Shown piece after piece: positions 24,579 through 33,598 of a stretch of 34,007 bases of DNA. Under the pieces are notes generated by a model. It saw only the letters and a list, made by a program, of their open reading frames with translations. It was not told the origin of the DNA and searched no databases. The stretch is from NCBI GenBank assembly GCA_949294665.1, contig CASFID010000011.1, positions 1-34,007 on the forward strand, in the 5' to 3' direction. The stretch comes from an uncultured Eubacteriales bacterium (lineage in GTDB: Bacteria; Bacillota; Clostridia; Lachnospirales; Lachnospiraceae). The translations under genes and the position numbers were made by a program. Position 1 is the first letter of the stretch. The number at the start of each line of letters is the position of its first letter.

Positions 24579-25760
24579 TTACACAAAGATCACCATCACG
24601 CTGACGATCACGATAGAAACCGCATTTGAAATAAGCATCGTCCCCATACCCAGTACAGGACCGATCTGACTTTTGATGTATCCTCTCTCCGCGTCTGTCT
24701 CCTCGATGGACGCAGCCTGTTCAGTCAGCATGCTGTTGACCGGGAATCCCATCATACAATTCATAGTAAGAGCAATTCCTCTCTCCGGACTGAAATGGCA
24801 GATCCTGGCCCCGACGATCCCGCAGAGGATGAGGAGCAATGTGGAAACAGCAAATACCAAAAGCAGCGGCGGGAGGAATGACACCAGCTCTTTCCATGTA
24901 TAACCCGCCAGGGTATTTGCCATCAATCCCATCAGGCCGAGGATCAGCAGCCCGTAGGAATCCGACTTAAAAAGAGGAGCTTTATCCATCAGCCCCAGGC
25001 TTCCCAGGATGCATCCGAAGATCAGCGCCGTCAGGTTCGGATTGATATTAAGGCCTGACAGGACCGTGGCGTGGAGAACATTATTGATCACCGTCACGAT
25101 CATGATGATTCCCAGATAATACGCTGTACTTTTGTATCTGGACGGTATCTTCTCACAGAAGGCCGTACGCTCCCTGCTCTCCGGCCGCCCTCTCTTTTCC
25201 TGGCGGTCCGCCGACCGGAACTCGCCCAGCAGCCTGCGGCTTTCTCTCTTCAGCGCCCAGGTCACCACCGGAACGCTGAACAATCCCTGGAACATAAAGA
25301 TCAGCCAAGGAAATACCGAGATCCCAGGATTTTTGTCGACCACCCATCTTGACGCGATGGCGCAGGACGCCCCGCCTCCGATCACAGACCCCGGAGATAC
25401 CATAGCAAGATCCTTCCCGATCACCGGAATCAGCGCCATACCGCCGATCACCAGGATCAGCGCGGAGACAAGGCATACCATGGCTTCCTTCTTTTGCACT
25501 GCCAGCATCTTCAGGTCGATCATAGTGCCTGAATGGATGACGAGCACGTTAAAGGCTATGGTCCCTACAGCAATCATGTTCGCCGAGAGCAGCATGTCTG
25601 CCGGCAGGAGTTTCAGGGCGAACCCTGCGGCGAACAACACACCGTAGATGAGCGGCATAGGGATCAGGGACCTGACCCGCGCGGCTATGGCAATGGAGAC
25701 AAAAGCGATCATCAGGAACACGAGGAAGCTCCGATCAAATGCCCATGTATACTCTGTCAT
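24579..25760 (-). CDS. Multi-spanning transporter of unknown substrate
   Basis: 393 aa with about ten to eleven hydrophobic segments and a hydrophilic loop (about residues 175-215). Two similar halves each carry a Gly-rich re-entrant-type stretch (SPGSVIGGGASCAIASRW; NCMMGFPVNSML). This resembles sodium-coupled organic-anion carriers such as the GltS group, but I cannot assign a family with certainty. It follows aspA, so aspartate, glutamate or a C4-dicarboxylate are sensible guesses only. AAAGGACGG lies 11 bases before ATG and is inside a hairpin (25768-25809). The 3' end abuts the truncated helD. Confidence 0.65.
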   Translation of the reverse strand: MTEYTWAFDRSFLVFLMIAFVSIAIAARVRSLIPMPLIYGVLFAAGFALKLLPADMLLSANMIAVGTIAFNVLVIHSGTMIDLKMLAVQKKEAMVCLVSALILVIGGMALIPVIGKDLAMVSPGSVIGGGASCAIASRWVVDKNPGISVFPWLIFMFQGLFSVPVVTWALKRESRRLLGEFRSADRQEKRGRPESRERTAFCEKIPSRYKSTAYYLGIIMIVTVINNVLHATVLSGLNINPNLTALIFGCILGSLGLMDKAPLFKSDSYGLLILGLMGLMANTLAGYTWKELVSFLPPLLLVFAVSTLLLILCGIVGARICHFSPERGIALTMNCMMGFPVNSMLTEQAASIEETDAERGYIKSQIGPVLGMGTMLISNAVSIVIVSVMVIFV

Positions 25761-25767
25761 AATAAAA

Positions 25768-25809
25768 ACACCGTCCTTTCTACTTTATTTTAGTATAAAA
25801 GAACGGTGT
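25768..25809 (-). terminator. Hairpin overlapping the transporter ribosome site
   Basis: On the minus strand ACACCGTTCTTT (rc of 25798-25809) pairs with AAAGGACGGTGT (rc of 25768-25779): 12 bp with one G-U. It is followed by TTTTTATT and the ATG. The 3' arm holds the ribosome site AAAGGA. It could end the aspA transcript or control translation of the transporter. Confidence 0.75.
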
Positions 25810-25857
25810 TTATTTTGCTGTCACGCATGCGACATTAAAGCTGTATCCCCCGACAGT

Positions 25858-27297
25858 TTATTTATTCAGAAGTTCCCTCCCGGAGATGCCGGGCTCAGTC
25901 ATCTTCTTGATATCCAGGATCTGGTTCAGTTCATCCTCCGTGAGGATCTTCTGTTCAAGCACCAGCCTGCGGACCGGCGTTCCTGTGCGGAGAGCTTCTT
26001 TGGCCAGCTGCGCGGATCTGGAATACCCCAGATGAGGAGACAGAGCGGTCACAATGCCCACTGAATTTTCTACCAGTTCCCGACACCTGTCCTCATTTGC
26101 GGTAATCCCCGTCACACAATTGTCCACGAAAGTCTCCACAGCATAGGCAAGTGTGTCAATTGACTGGAACAGGCAATAAAACGTGATCGGTTCAAATGCA
26201 TTGAGCTCCAGCTGCCCTGCCTCGGCCGCCATCGTAATGGTCACATCATTCCCTATAATATTGAAAGCCACCTGATTGACGACTTCAGGGATGACCGGAT
26301 TCACCTTGCCCGGCATAATGGAAGATCCATTTTGTTTCGCCGGAAGATTGATCTCGCCGAAACCGCATTTCGGGCCCGAAGACATAAGCCTGAGATCATT
26401 GGCAATCTTCGACAAGGTGACAGCGCAGGCCTTCACTGCCCCGGACACCGCCACGAAAGGATCCAGGTTTTGAGTAGCATCGATCAGGTCATAGGCCTGG
26501 ACCAGATGCATCCCCGTGACCTTGGCAAGATTCGGTACGATCCGCCGGAGATATTCTTCATCGGCATTAATCCCGGTACCGATCGCCGTACCGCCCATAT
26601 TCAGCGTATGCATCTCTTCCTGGGCTTTTTCCATACGGTTGATGTCTCTTTGCACCGCGGCTGAGTAAGCCATAAACTCCTGCCCGAGACGAATCGGCAC
26701 CGCATCCTGCATCTGCGTTCTTCCCATCTTAATGACAGTGTCAAATTCTTTCCCTTTTTTCCGGAAAGCCTCATCCAACCGGTACAGCTCTTTCTCCGCG
26801 TTTTTCAGCAGCTTCAGCGAAGTAATCTTTCCTGCCGTAGGAATCACATCGTTGGTAGACTGCCCGCAGTTCACGTCATCATTTGGATGTATGACAGAAT
26901 AATCCCCCTTCTCGCCTCCGAGGATTTCAATCGCGCGGTTCGCTATTACCTCATTGGCGTTCATATTAATGGATGTACCGGCGCCGCCCTGGATCGGATC
27001 GACAATAAATTCGCTGTGGAATTTTCCGGATATGATCTCATCGCAGGCTTTCACGATCGCTTCCGCCTTCTTCTTCTCCAGCATCCCGATCTCGCAGTTG
27101 GTAACAGCCGCCGCCTTCTTGATCTGTGCGAGACTGTTAATGACCTCCGGATGCATGGACAGTCCCGTGATGCGGAAATTCTCCGCCGCCCGCAGGGACT
27201 GCACGCCGTAATACACATCCTCCGGGATTTCCTTTTTTCCTATGGAATCCTGCTCTGTCCTGAATTCTTTTCCTTTAACTATCTTTTTTTCAATCAT
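25858..27297 (-). CDS. aspA: Aspartate ammonia-lyase
   Basis: 479 aa from the chosen start. The fumarase/aspartase superfamily signature GSSIMPGKVNP is intact, as are PIQGGAGTSINMNANEVIANRA (aspartase-type) and GRTQMQDAVPIRLGQEF. The enzyme deaminates L-aspartate to fumarate and ammonia in the cytoplasm. Aspartase is favoured over fumarase by the first signature, though the two are hard to separate by eye. GGAGGC lies 5-6 bases before the ATG of MIEKKIVKG at 27297. It starts 43 bases after the CocE-like hydrolase gene, so the two are probably co-transcribed. Confidence 0.9.
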   Translation of the reverse strand: MIEKKIVKGKEFRTEQDSIGKKEIPEDVYYGVQSLRAAENFRITGLSMHPEVINSLAQIKKAAAVTNCEIGMLEKKKAEAIVKACDEIISGKFHSEFIVDPIQGGAGTSINMNANEVIANRAIEILGGEKGDYSVIHPNDDVNCGQSTNDVIPTAGKITSLKLLKNAEKELYRLDEAFRKKGKEFDTVIKMGRTQMQDAVPIRLGQEFMAYSAAVQRDINRMEKAQEEMHTLNMGGTAIGTGINADEEYLRRIVPNLAKVTGMHLVQAYDLIDATQNLDPFVAVSGAVKACAVTLSKIANDLRLMSSGPKCGFGEINLPAKQNGSSIMPGKVNPVIPEVVNQVAFNIIGNDVTITMAAEAGQLELNAFEPITFYCLFQSIDTLAYAVETFVDNCVTGITANEDRCRELVENSVGIVTALSPHLGYSRSAQLAKEALRTGTPVRRLVLEQKILTEDELNQILDIKKMTEPGISGRELLNK

Positions 27298-27340
27298 AAC
27301 ATGCCTCCGTTTGTATCTGCAGATGCAGACAGAACACATA

Positions 27341-29164
27341 TTATTCGTCTTCTACTTCGATCTCGTAGTCATCCTCAAAGGGCTGCAGCCAGTTCTCCTG
27401 GTCTGTGTGCGGGATGATCGGGAGCAGCAGATAAGACGGATGATTATTGTCTCTGTAAATCTTATAGGAGGTCGTTGTATTTGTAGGAACGACATTCATA
27501 TTACCCACTTTTCCAGTCCAGGATTCCTTGTGGCACTCGTTGGGGCACTGACTCGTGATCTCAAGCTCCAGCCAGTGGCCTGCCGGTATCACCATGGATG
27601 TGGGGTTCATCTCGATAACATACTCGCGGATCTCACCCGGTGTAACAGGGATAGATACACTGTTGTCATGGACCGGACGTCCGATCTTGCTCTTCTCCTC
27701 ATCAAGCGGATGGGAAGCTCTCAAAGCGCCGTAGCGTAAGAGCGGCATCCTTGTCCCGTCAGGAAGCACATCGAAAAGACTGCACACAAAGTTGGCGTCC
27801 TCTGCATCGATGGAAGCCCACAGATGCAGCTCGATCGGTCCTGTGATCTCCTTCGCCTGCGGGAACCGTGACGACTTGTACACGATCTTGTTGACTTCTG
27901 TGGAGATGGAAGGCGGAAGATGGGTAAATCCATCCGGCGGGAGGTCCTTGTCCGGCTCTCTGTCCCAGCGCAGCCTGTTGAAGGAGCGCAGGTACATCTT
28001 CTTCCACTCAGTCCTCTTCAGCGGCCACTCATTCTCATATCTCATACCGCCATTGATAACGCCGAACTTGTAAAGCGGCTCATCCATGATCCCTGTGTCC
28101 ACACCTTTGAGCCAGTGGTCATACCATCTCAGGCACTCTTCGTTCAGGGCGCGGTACGGAAGCTCCAGTCCGTCGTAGCCTTCCAGCACGCCAAGGCGCT
28201 TGGGCACATCCAGTCTGTCGTCGTTCATCGCCGTAAAGATCGGCGCGCTCCATCTTCCGATAGGCGACCATGCGCAGTGCAGATATACCGGGATTTTGAC
28301 CTTGTCATACATCTGGTTCGCCGAACGCTGTTTCCAGTATTCGTCATCCAGCGGATGGAGCAGGTAATCCAGATAGAATGTATGGTAGGTCGGCGGCCAT
28401 GTGGTCAGAATCTTGGTAAAATAAGAATTTACCGCTATATCCGGATCTTTCAGGCGCTCCTCCATCATCTCTTTCGTTTTCTCCGGTCCGTACATCTTAA
28501 GCGTCCATGGCATCGGCTTATTGGATGGGCAAAGCTCCCAGTAAATGCTCATGTATGTAGACGGAACACCGCCATAGTAGCCGTGCTGATAATAATCATC
28601 CACGTAAGAACACGGCATGATGCATTTCAGGTGGGGCGGCTGCTGTGCTGCTGCCAGGATCTGACAGACCCCGAAGTAAGAATATCCGACCATGCCCACA
28701 TTGCTGTCACACCAGTCCTGTTCTGCGGCCCACTCGATCAGGTCGTAGATATCCTTGTGCTCCTGCGGATTGTAGACGCCGTAGAATTCGCCTTCGCTCT
28801 TTCCGATTCCCCGCGGGTCCGGAATAATATACGCATATCCGCGTTTTACAAAATATTCAATATCGCCTGCCTCCAGACTGTGGTCAAAGAGCAGTGACTC
28901 CGGCGGGATCGCACCTCTTTTAATCCCCTGCATTTCTTTGCTGTATGCGGACCAGCTTACGAGAGCAGGAACCGGGCCGGCATCTTTCGGAAGATAAACA
29001 TCTACACAGAGACGGACACCGTCGCGCAGTGTCATCCAGACATCCTGATGGAGTTCTACCTCATAGCGCGGTCTTGAGAGTTTATCCAGGTTTTTGACAT
29101 AGCGTTTGTCCCAGTAGTTGGGCAGCACATCTATGCCTAGGACTTCTGTCAGTCTTTTTTTCAT
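27341..29164 (-). CDS. CocE/S15-like alpha/beta hydrolase, atypical (copy 1)
   Basis: 607 aa. The N-terminal alpha/beta-hydrolase part shows DPRGIGKSEGEF and the nucleophile elbow GYSYFG (Ser162), with the oxyanion-type Tyr74. A C-terminal jelly-roll (from about residue 400: GPIELHLWAS, IPVTPGEIREYVIEMNP) is typical of the X-Pro dipeptidyl-peptidase/CocE family. The usual catalytic Asp motif GWYD reads CAWSP (297-301) and the GPWxH histidine motif reads LEGYDG (327-332), so two triad residues are absent from their normal places. There is no signal peptide; the protein is probably cytoplasmic. AAGGAGG is 10 bases before ATG. It lies between the permease and aspA genes. Confidence 0.82.
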   Translation of the reverse strand: MKKRLTEVLGIDVLPNYWDKRYVKNLDKLSRPRYEVELHQDVWMTLRDGVRLCVDVYLPKDAGPVPALVSWSAYSKEMQGIKRGAIPPESLLFDHSLEAGDIEYFVKRGYAYIIPDPRGIGKSEGEFYGVYNPQEHKDIYDLIEWAAEQDWCDSNVGMVGYSYFGVCQILAAAQQPPHLKCIMPCSYVDDYYQHGYYGGVPSTYMSIYWELCPSNKPMPWTLKMYGPEKTKEMMEERLKDPDIAVNSYFTKILTTWPPTYHTFYLDYLLHPLDDEYWKQRSANQMYDKVKIPVYLHCAWSPIGRWSAPIFTAMNDDRLDVPKRLGVLEGYDGLELPYRALNEECLRWYDHWLKGVDTGIMDEPLYKFGVINGGMRYENEWPLKRTEWKKMYLRSFNRLRWDREPDKDLPPDGFTHLPPSISTEVNKIVYKSSRFPQAKEITGPIELHLWASIDAEDANFVCSLFDVLPDGTRMPLLRYGALRASHPLDEEKSKIGRPVHDNSVSIPVTPGEIREYVIEMNPTSMVIPAGHWLELEITSQCPNECHKESWTGKVGNMNVVPTNTTTSYKIYRDNNHPSYLLLPIIPHTDQENWLQPFEDDYEIEVEDE

Positions 29165-29213
29165 CTTGTTGTTACCTCCTTTGCTTTTCTGGTCTTAATT
29201 ATATAGAAAAATA

Positions 29214-29238
29214 GTGTGTACAATTGTCGTGTACACAC
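29214..29238. promoter_or_regulatory. Perfect 8-bp inverted repeat between permease and hydrolase 1
   Basis: GTGTGTAC (29214-29221) and GTACACAC (29231-29238) are perfect inverted repeats nine bases apart. On the minus strand TATTTTTC follows, so it may be a terminator of the permease gene, or an operator before the hydrolase. The rest of 29165-29293 is AT-rich with no gene. Confidence 0.5.
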
Positions 29239-29293
29239 CATTTTTGCAAATAATTTTATTTTTTTGTTCTGTTTTTTTGATAACGGGAAATGC

Positions 29294-30687
29294 TTACTCT
29301 TTCTCAAAAGAAGCTTTCGCCTGCTCCTCCAGCTCTTCCCATGGCTGATACGTCTCCCGCATCCTGGTGAAGATATCATACCCGTCATTTTTCTTTACAT
29401 AATTCTTCCGGACGATCGTATAGACGATAGCGAATACATAATAACAGATCATCATGATCCAGTTATGAGGAGCCATCTCAAAGAGCACATAATATCCCAG
29501 AAGAACGGACAGTACAATCGCGGCCACAGTCAACACACAGTTCAACGGGTGAGGGGTCTTCATAAAGCGGGCGCGGTACGCGTTGGGATATTTCTTTGGC
29601 AGCATGAACACGCTGAAAAACGCGATAGGAAGCAGCAGAAGGCCCGGGATCGTAGTGACCTTTACTACATCGTCCAGATTGAAGCCCGCGATGATCAGGA
29701 TGATCGCCAGGATTGAATTCAGCCACAGGGATGCCCCGGTGCACCGTGTTTGTTTGTCTCGAAAATCTTCTTCGGGAACAGTCCGTCTCTTGCCGCTGCA
29801 AAGTTGATACGTGAGAACATCATCATAGCGGAATTGATGCTGGTCACGATTGCCAGAAGAGCTCCTCCTGCGATGAAGAATACCCACACTGCCGGGCTCA
29901 TGAACTTCTCAGCCACAGTCGCCAGATTGTCGATCTCGTAGAAGTTCGGCTCTACCCCCACTGTAATGTATGCCATCAGACCATAGATAATCGCAACTGC
30001 CAGTGTGCTCACAAGATATGCGATGGGAACCGTCCTGCCGGGATTTTCGATATCATCCGCAGAGTAATACAGTGCGTTTGCCCCGATCAGACTTCCATGC
30101 ATGATTCCCATTGCCGCCCAGAGTGCGCTTAAATGGATCGTAGATGTGATAACTTCCTTGAAAGATACCACAGTCGCGCCCCAGCCGCCGATGATATACA
30201 CCGCAAGCGCGATCAGAAGGACAACTACGCAGACATTCTGTACCGTGGAAGAGAATTTCACACCGTAACAGGAGATCACTGTGAAGACAACGATACAGGC
30301 ACATGCGGCAAGCCAGTCCGGACACATGGGGACGAGCATGCAGAAATATGTAGAAAATGTCAGTGCCATGGTCCCGATCTTCAGCACGCCGACCGCCAGT
30401 TCATTGAACGCGTCCCATGTTCCCATGACCGGATGTACCAGACGAGTCAGGTACATGTAAGAACCGCCGCTGGCCGGCAGCGCCGATATCAGGATCATCT
30501 CAGGGATACTTCGCAGGAACACGAACAGCGCGGCACAGATGAAACCGATCACAATGCCGTTGCCTCCGATAATCTTGATCGCGATCGGAGTAGAGGCAAA
30601 TACGCTTGCTCCGATAATGCTCCCGATTGCCATCAGGATACTGGAAAATAGATTCATTTTCTGACCTTTCATCTTCTGTTCTTTCAT
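29294..30687 (-). pseudogene. APC-family amino-acid permease, broken by a frameshift
   Basis: Two overlapping frames together make one APC-type permease of about 465 aa. The first (30687 to about 29735) starts MNLFSSILMAIGSIIGASVFAS after a short lead and carries about nine spans; the second (about 29735 to 29294) continues ASLWLNSILAIILIIAGF with the last spans and a charged tail. The join lies at a run of four G (minus strand, 29734-29737): one extra G would restore HGAPGASLWLN. GAGGTAGG precedes the ATG. Whether this is a true mutation, a sequencing error or a -1 slippage site is open. The gene heads the leftward arm of the island. Confidence 0.8.
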
Positions 30688-30879
30688 CTACCTACCTCTT
30701 TTCTTTTTTTTGTAGATTACTATAAACAGTTTCGGTCTCTTTTACTGTCATCTCCCTGACACTTTCTTAATTTTCTATAAATTTATATAAAATTACTATA
30801 TTTGCAGAAACTTTCTTTTGCCAAAAGTATGTGTTAGAATAATCGATATCACAAACTGTACAAAAGAAAGGATGGTCTT

Positions 30880-31611
30880 ATGGCAGAAAATATCTCAAAA
30901 CTGGGTGATCTTCCTGAAACACAGCAGAAAATATATAAAACACTCAGATCGACAGATCTGTTCAAGGAGCTGACGGCGGAACAGCTTGTCGCGCTTGCTT
31001 CCCACTGTCAGTTCAAATATTTCAAAAAAGGAGCCACGATCTACCGCAAGGGTGATCTGGCATCGCATTTCTATGTGATACATTCCGGCTACATTATAGA
31101 ATCCGTCTACTATGGGAGCAGTGTGGACGTCATTGTAAAGATCCGCGGCGACAGGGAATATTTCGGTGAGATCGGACTTCTTTCCTCCAGCCCTTATCCG
31201 AACACAGTCCTCGCTCTTGAAGACTGCTGTCTGATCGACCTGCCCAAGTCTTATTTTCTGAACGCGGTAAACGAATACACTTCCGTGTGCAAGGTTATTA
31301 TTCTGGAGCTGATCGACCGTCTCCTGAACTCAGCCCAGAACATGGTAAATTCCATGTATCTGGACGCTCCCGGCCGACTTGCATCCACCATCATCAATCT
31401 GACGACCAACAGCCGGCAGAAGATCATGACAATCCGCATTACACAGAGCGCGCTGGCGTTCTCCTCAGGTATGGCAAGGCAGACTGCAGCCAAAATTCTT
31501 GGTGAATGGCGCCGGGAAAAGATCATCTCTACCGAGCGCGGCCGTTTGAAAGTGCTGGATTTCAACAGGCTTCTGGACATTATTCTTGACAGTGAGATCA
31601 ACAGTTTTTAA
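30880..31611 (+). CDS. Crp/Fnr-family transcriptional regulator
   Basis: 243 aa. Residues 25-145 form a cyclic-nucleotide-binding-type beta-roll (FKKGATIYRKGDLASHFYVIHSGYI, GEYFGEIGLL-like EYFGEIGLLSSSPYPNTVLA). A long dimer helix and a C-terminal winged helix (SALAFSSGMARQTAAKILGEWRREKIIS) follow. There is no N-terminal cysteine cluster like that of FNR, so an iron-sulfur oxygen sensor is unlikely; the effector is unknown. AAAGGATGG lies about 7 bases before ATG. It is divergent from the permease and upstream of the second hydrolase, and so is the obvious candidate regulator of both arms. Confidence 0.88.
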   Translation: MAENISKLGDLPETQQKIYKTLRSTDLFKELTAEQLVALASHCQFKYFKKGATIYRKGDLASHFYVIHSGYIIESVYYGSSVDVIVKIRGDREYFGEIGLLSSSPYPNTVLALEDCCLIDLPKSYFLNAVNEYTSVCKVIILELIDRLLNSAQNMVNSMYLDAPGRLASTIINLTTNSRQKIMTIRITQSALAFSSGMARQTAAKILGEWRREKIISTERGRLKVLDFNRLLDIILDSEINSF

Positions 31612-31719
31612 TTTTCAATTTTTTTAATTTTTTTCTCCTATATGTCACATTTCAGACAGACAGGTCTTTTTATTTTCTGTATACTTTGCGTATCAATAAA
31701 CGAAACAGGAGGTACGCTT

Positions 31720-33564
31720 ATGAACCAAGAAGAATTCTGCAGAGAGACCGGTCTTGACAAAGTTCCCGTATACTGGGACCGAAGGTACACAAAGAATCTG
31801 GACAAACTCTCGAAGCCCGTCTATACGGTCAAACTTGAAGAAGATGTAGAAGTATTTTTAAGAGATGGTACAAAAACTTATGTAGATGTATATCATCCCG
31901 CAGAGCTGGACAAAGCTCCCTCTCTGATCGCATACTCCGCATACGGCAAAAAGATGCAGCGCATGCGCCATGGTTCTCTGCCGGGAACATCTAATTACTT
32001 TGACCACAGTCTGGAAGCCGGGGATATTGATTTCTTCGTACAGAGAGGATATACATTTATAATTCCCGACGGACGCGGCATCGGGCGCAGCGAAGGGGAA
32101 TATCTGGGTGTATACAATCCTCAGGAACAGGAAGATGTCTACGACTATGTGGAGTGGGCAGGCACCGAATGCCAGTGGAGCACGGAAAAGGTAGCTCTCC
32201 TGGGATACTCTTATTTCGGAATCATCCAGGCTCTCGTAGCTGCCCTCCAGCCTCCCCATCTGGTCTGCATCATGCCGCTGAGTTTTACTGATGACTACTA
32301 TCAGCACGGATATTACGGCGGAGTAGGAAATACCTACATGAATATGTACTGGGAACTCTGCCCGTCCAACAATCCGACCACATGGACCAGCAAGATGATG
32401 TCGGAAGAAGAGATGAAAGATCTTATTGAAGAAGTCCAGAAGGATCCGGATATAGCCATCAATACTTATTTCAACAAGATGTTTAACGTATGGCCGCCGA
32501 AATATCATACATTCTATCTGGATTATCTGCTTCATCCCCAGGAGGATGATTTCTGGCGTCCCCGTTCCATGAAATATAAATACGACAAAATCAAGGTTCC
32601 CGTATACCTTAAGTGCGGATGGTCTCCCAATGGCCGCTGGTCTGCTCCAGTGTTCAACGCCATGAATTCCAAGGAGCTCAGCGTATATAAACGCTGCGGC
32701 GTTATGGAGAACTACAACGGAATGGAACTGCCTTACCGCTTTATGAACGAAGAGATGCTCCGCTGGTATGATTACTGGATGAAGGGCATAGACACAGGTA
32801 TCGTGGACGAGCCTCCGATGAAGCTCAACATCATCGGCAGAGGGTACCGGTATGAGCACGAGTATCCGCTGGCCAGAACCCACTGGAAGAAACTGTATCT
32901 GCACACGTTTGGAAACCTGCGCTGGGAGCCTGTCCCGGAAGGCAGTCTGCCGCCTGACAGCTTTACCCACCGTCCGCCTCACATTACAACGGAAGTGGAG
33001 AAACTGATTTACCGCACAGACAGACTGAGCCGTCCGACCGAGTTCACCGGCCCGATCGAACTCCATCTGTGGGCATCGATCGACAGCACAGACGCTAACT
33101 TTATCGTGAAACTCTGGCAGATCACACCGGGCGGAACACGACTTCCAATCTCCCGCTATGGCTCGCTGAAAGCAAGTTATCCTCTTGATGAGGAAAAGAG
33201 CGAGATCGGACGTCCGGTGCACGATTACACGAAGAGGATTCCTGTCACACCGGGTGAGATCCGCGAATACGTAATTGAGATCAACCCCATCGGCATGGTA
33301 TTTCCGCCTGGATCCTGCATCGAGCTGGAGATCAAGGCGATGGATAACTATGAACCCCAGAGCGGCGCATGGCAGGCAAAGATGGATCATCTCGGACCAA
33401 TCCCGAGCGCGACCACGATCAACTACAAGATCTACCGCGACAAAGATTATCCTTCCTATATCCTTATGCCATATATCCCTGAAACACCGGATGATCTCTG
33501 GCTGCAGCCTATCGTTGACGATGATATTGTCATCGGAGGCAGTGGAAAAGGAAGCACCCACTGA
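31720..33564 (+). CDS. CocE/S15-like alpha/beta hydrolase, atypical (copy 2)
   Basis: 614 aa, a clear full-length paralogue of the gene at 27341-29164 (shared VYWDRRYTKNLDKLSKP-type opening, FDHSLEAGDI, GVYNPQE, DDYYQHGYYGG, WELCPSN, TFYLDYLLHP). Nucleophile elbow GYSYFG (Ser164) and Tyr75 are kept. The Asp motif reads GWSPNG (300-305) and the His motif MENYNG (329-334), so the same triad residues are missing as in copy 1. The C-terminal jelly-roll is complete. The start at 31720 follows AGGAGG by 7 bases; upstream in-frame codons are hydrophobic but lie before the ribosome site. It has no signal peptide. Confidence 0.85.
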   Translation: MNQEEFCRETGLDKVPVYWDRRYTKNLDKLSKPVYTVKLEEDVEVFLRDGTKTYVDVYHPAELDKAPSLIAYSAYGKKMQRMRHGSLPGTSNYFDHSLEAGDIDFFVQRGYTFIIPDGRGIGRSEGEYLGVYNPQEQEDVYDYVEWAGTECQWSTEKVALLGYSYFGIIQALVAALQPPHLVCIMPLSFTDDYYQHGYYGGVGNTYMNMYWELCPSNNPTTWTSKMMSEEEMKDLIEEVQKDPDIAINTYFNKMFNVWPPKYHTFYLDYLLHPQEDDFWRPRSMKYKYDKIKVPVYLKCGWSPNGRWSAPVFNAMNSKELSVYKRCGVMENYNGMELPYRFMNEEMLRWYDYWMKGIDTGIVDEPPMKLNIIGRGYRYEHEYPLARTHWKKLYLHTFGNLRWEPVPEGSLPPDSFTHRPPHITTEVEKLIYRTDRLSRPTEFTGPIELHLWASIDSTDANFIVKLWQITPGGTRLPISRYGSLKASYPLDEEKSEIGRPVHDYTKRIPVTPGEIREYVIEINPIGMVFPPGSCIELEIKAMDNYEPQSGAWQAKMDHLGPIPSATTINYKIYRDKDYPSYILMPYIPETPDDLWLQPIVDDDIVIGGSGKGSTH

Positions 33565-33598
33565 TATTATAAGAATCATTGGCCGGTATAATTCCTCT

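Noticed and set aside
24570-24629. His/Asp-rich tail of the helD frame as a metal-binding extension
   Set aside because: The tail is the antisense of the transporter's last codons and begins exactly where HelD homology ends, so it is a fusion artefact.
27300-27340. Start of aspA 14 codons upstream
   Set aside because: The GGAGGC ribosome site lies inside that extension and fits the ATG at 27297.
29214-29238. Binding site of the adjacent Crp/Fnr regulator
   Set aside because: I could not find a matching second site upstream of the regulator, the permease or the second hydrolase, and a terminator explains the repeat equally well.
31858-33579. 573-codon minus-strand frame
   Set aside because: Antisense shadow of the second CocE-like hydrolase; no ribosome site and no domain.
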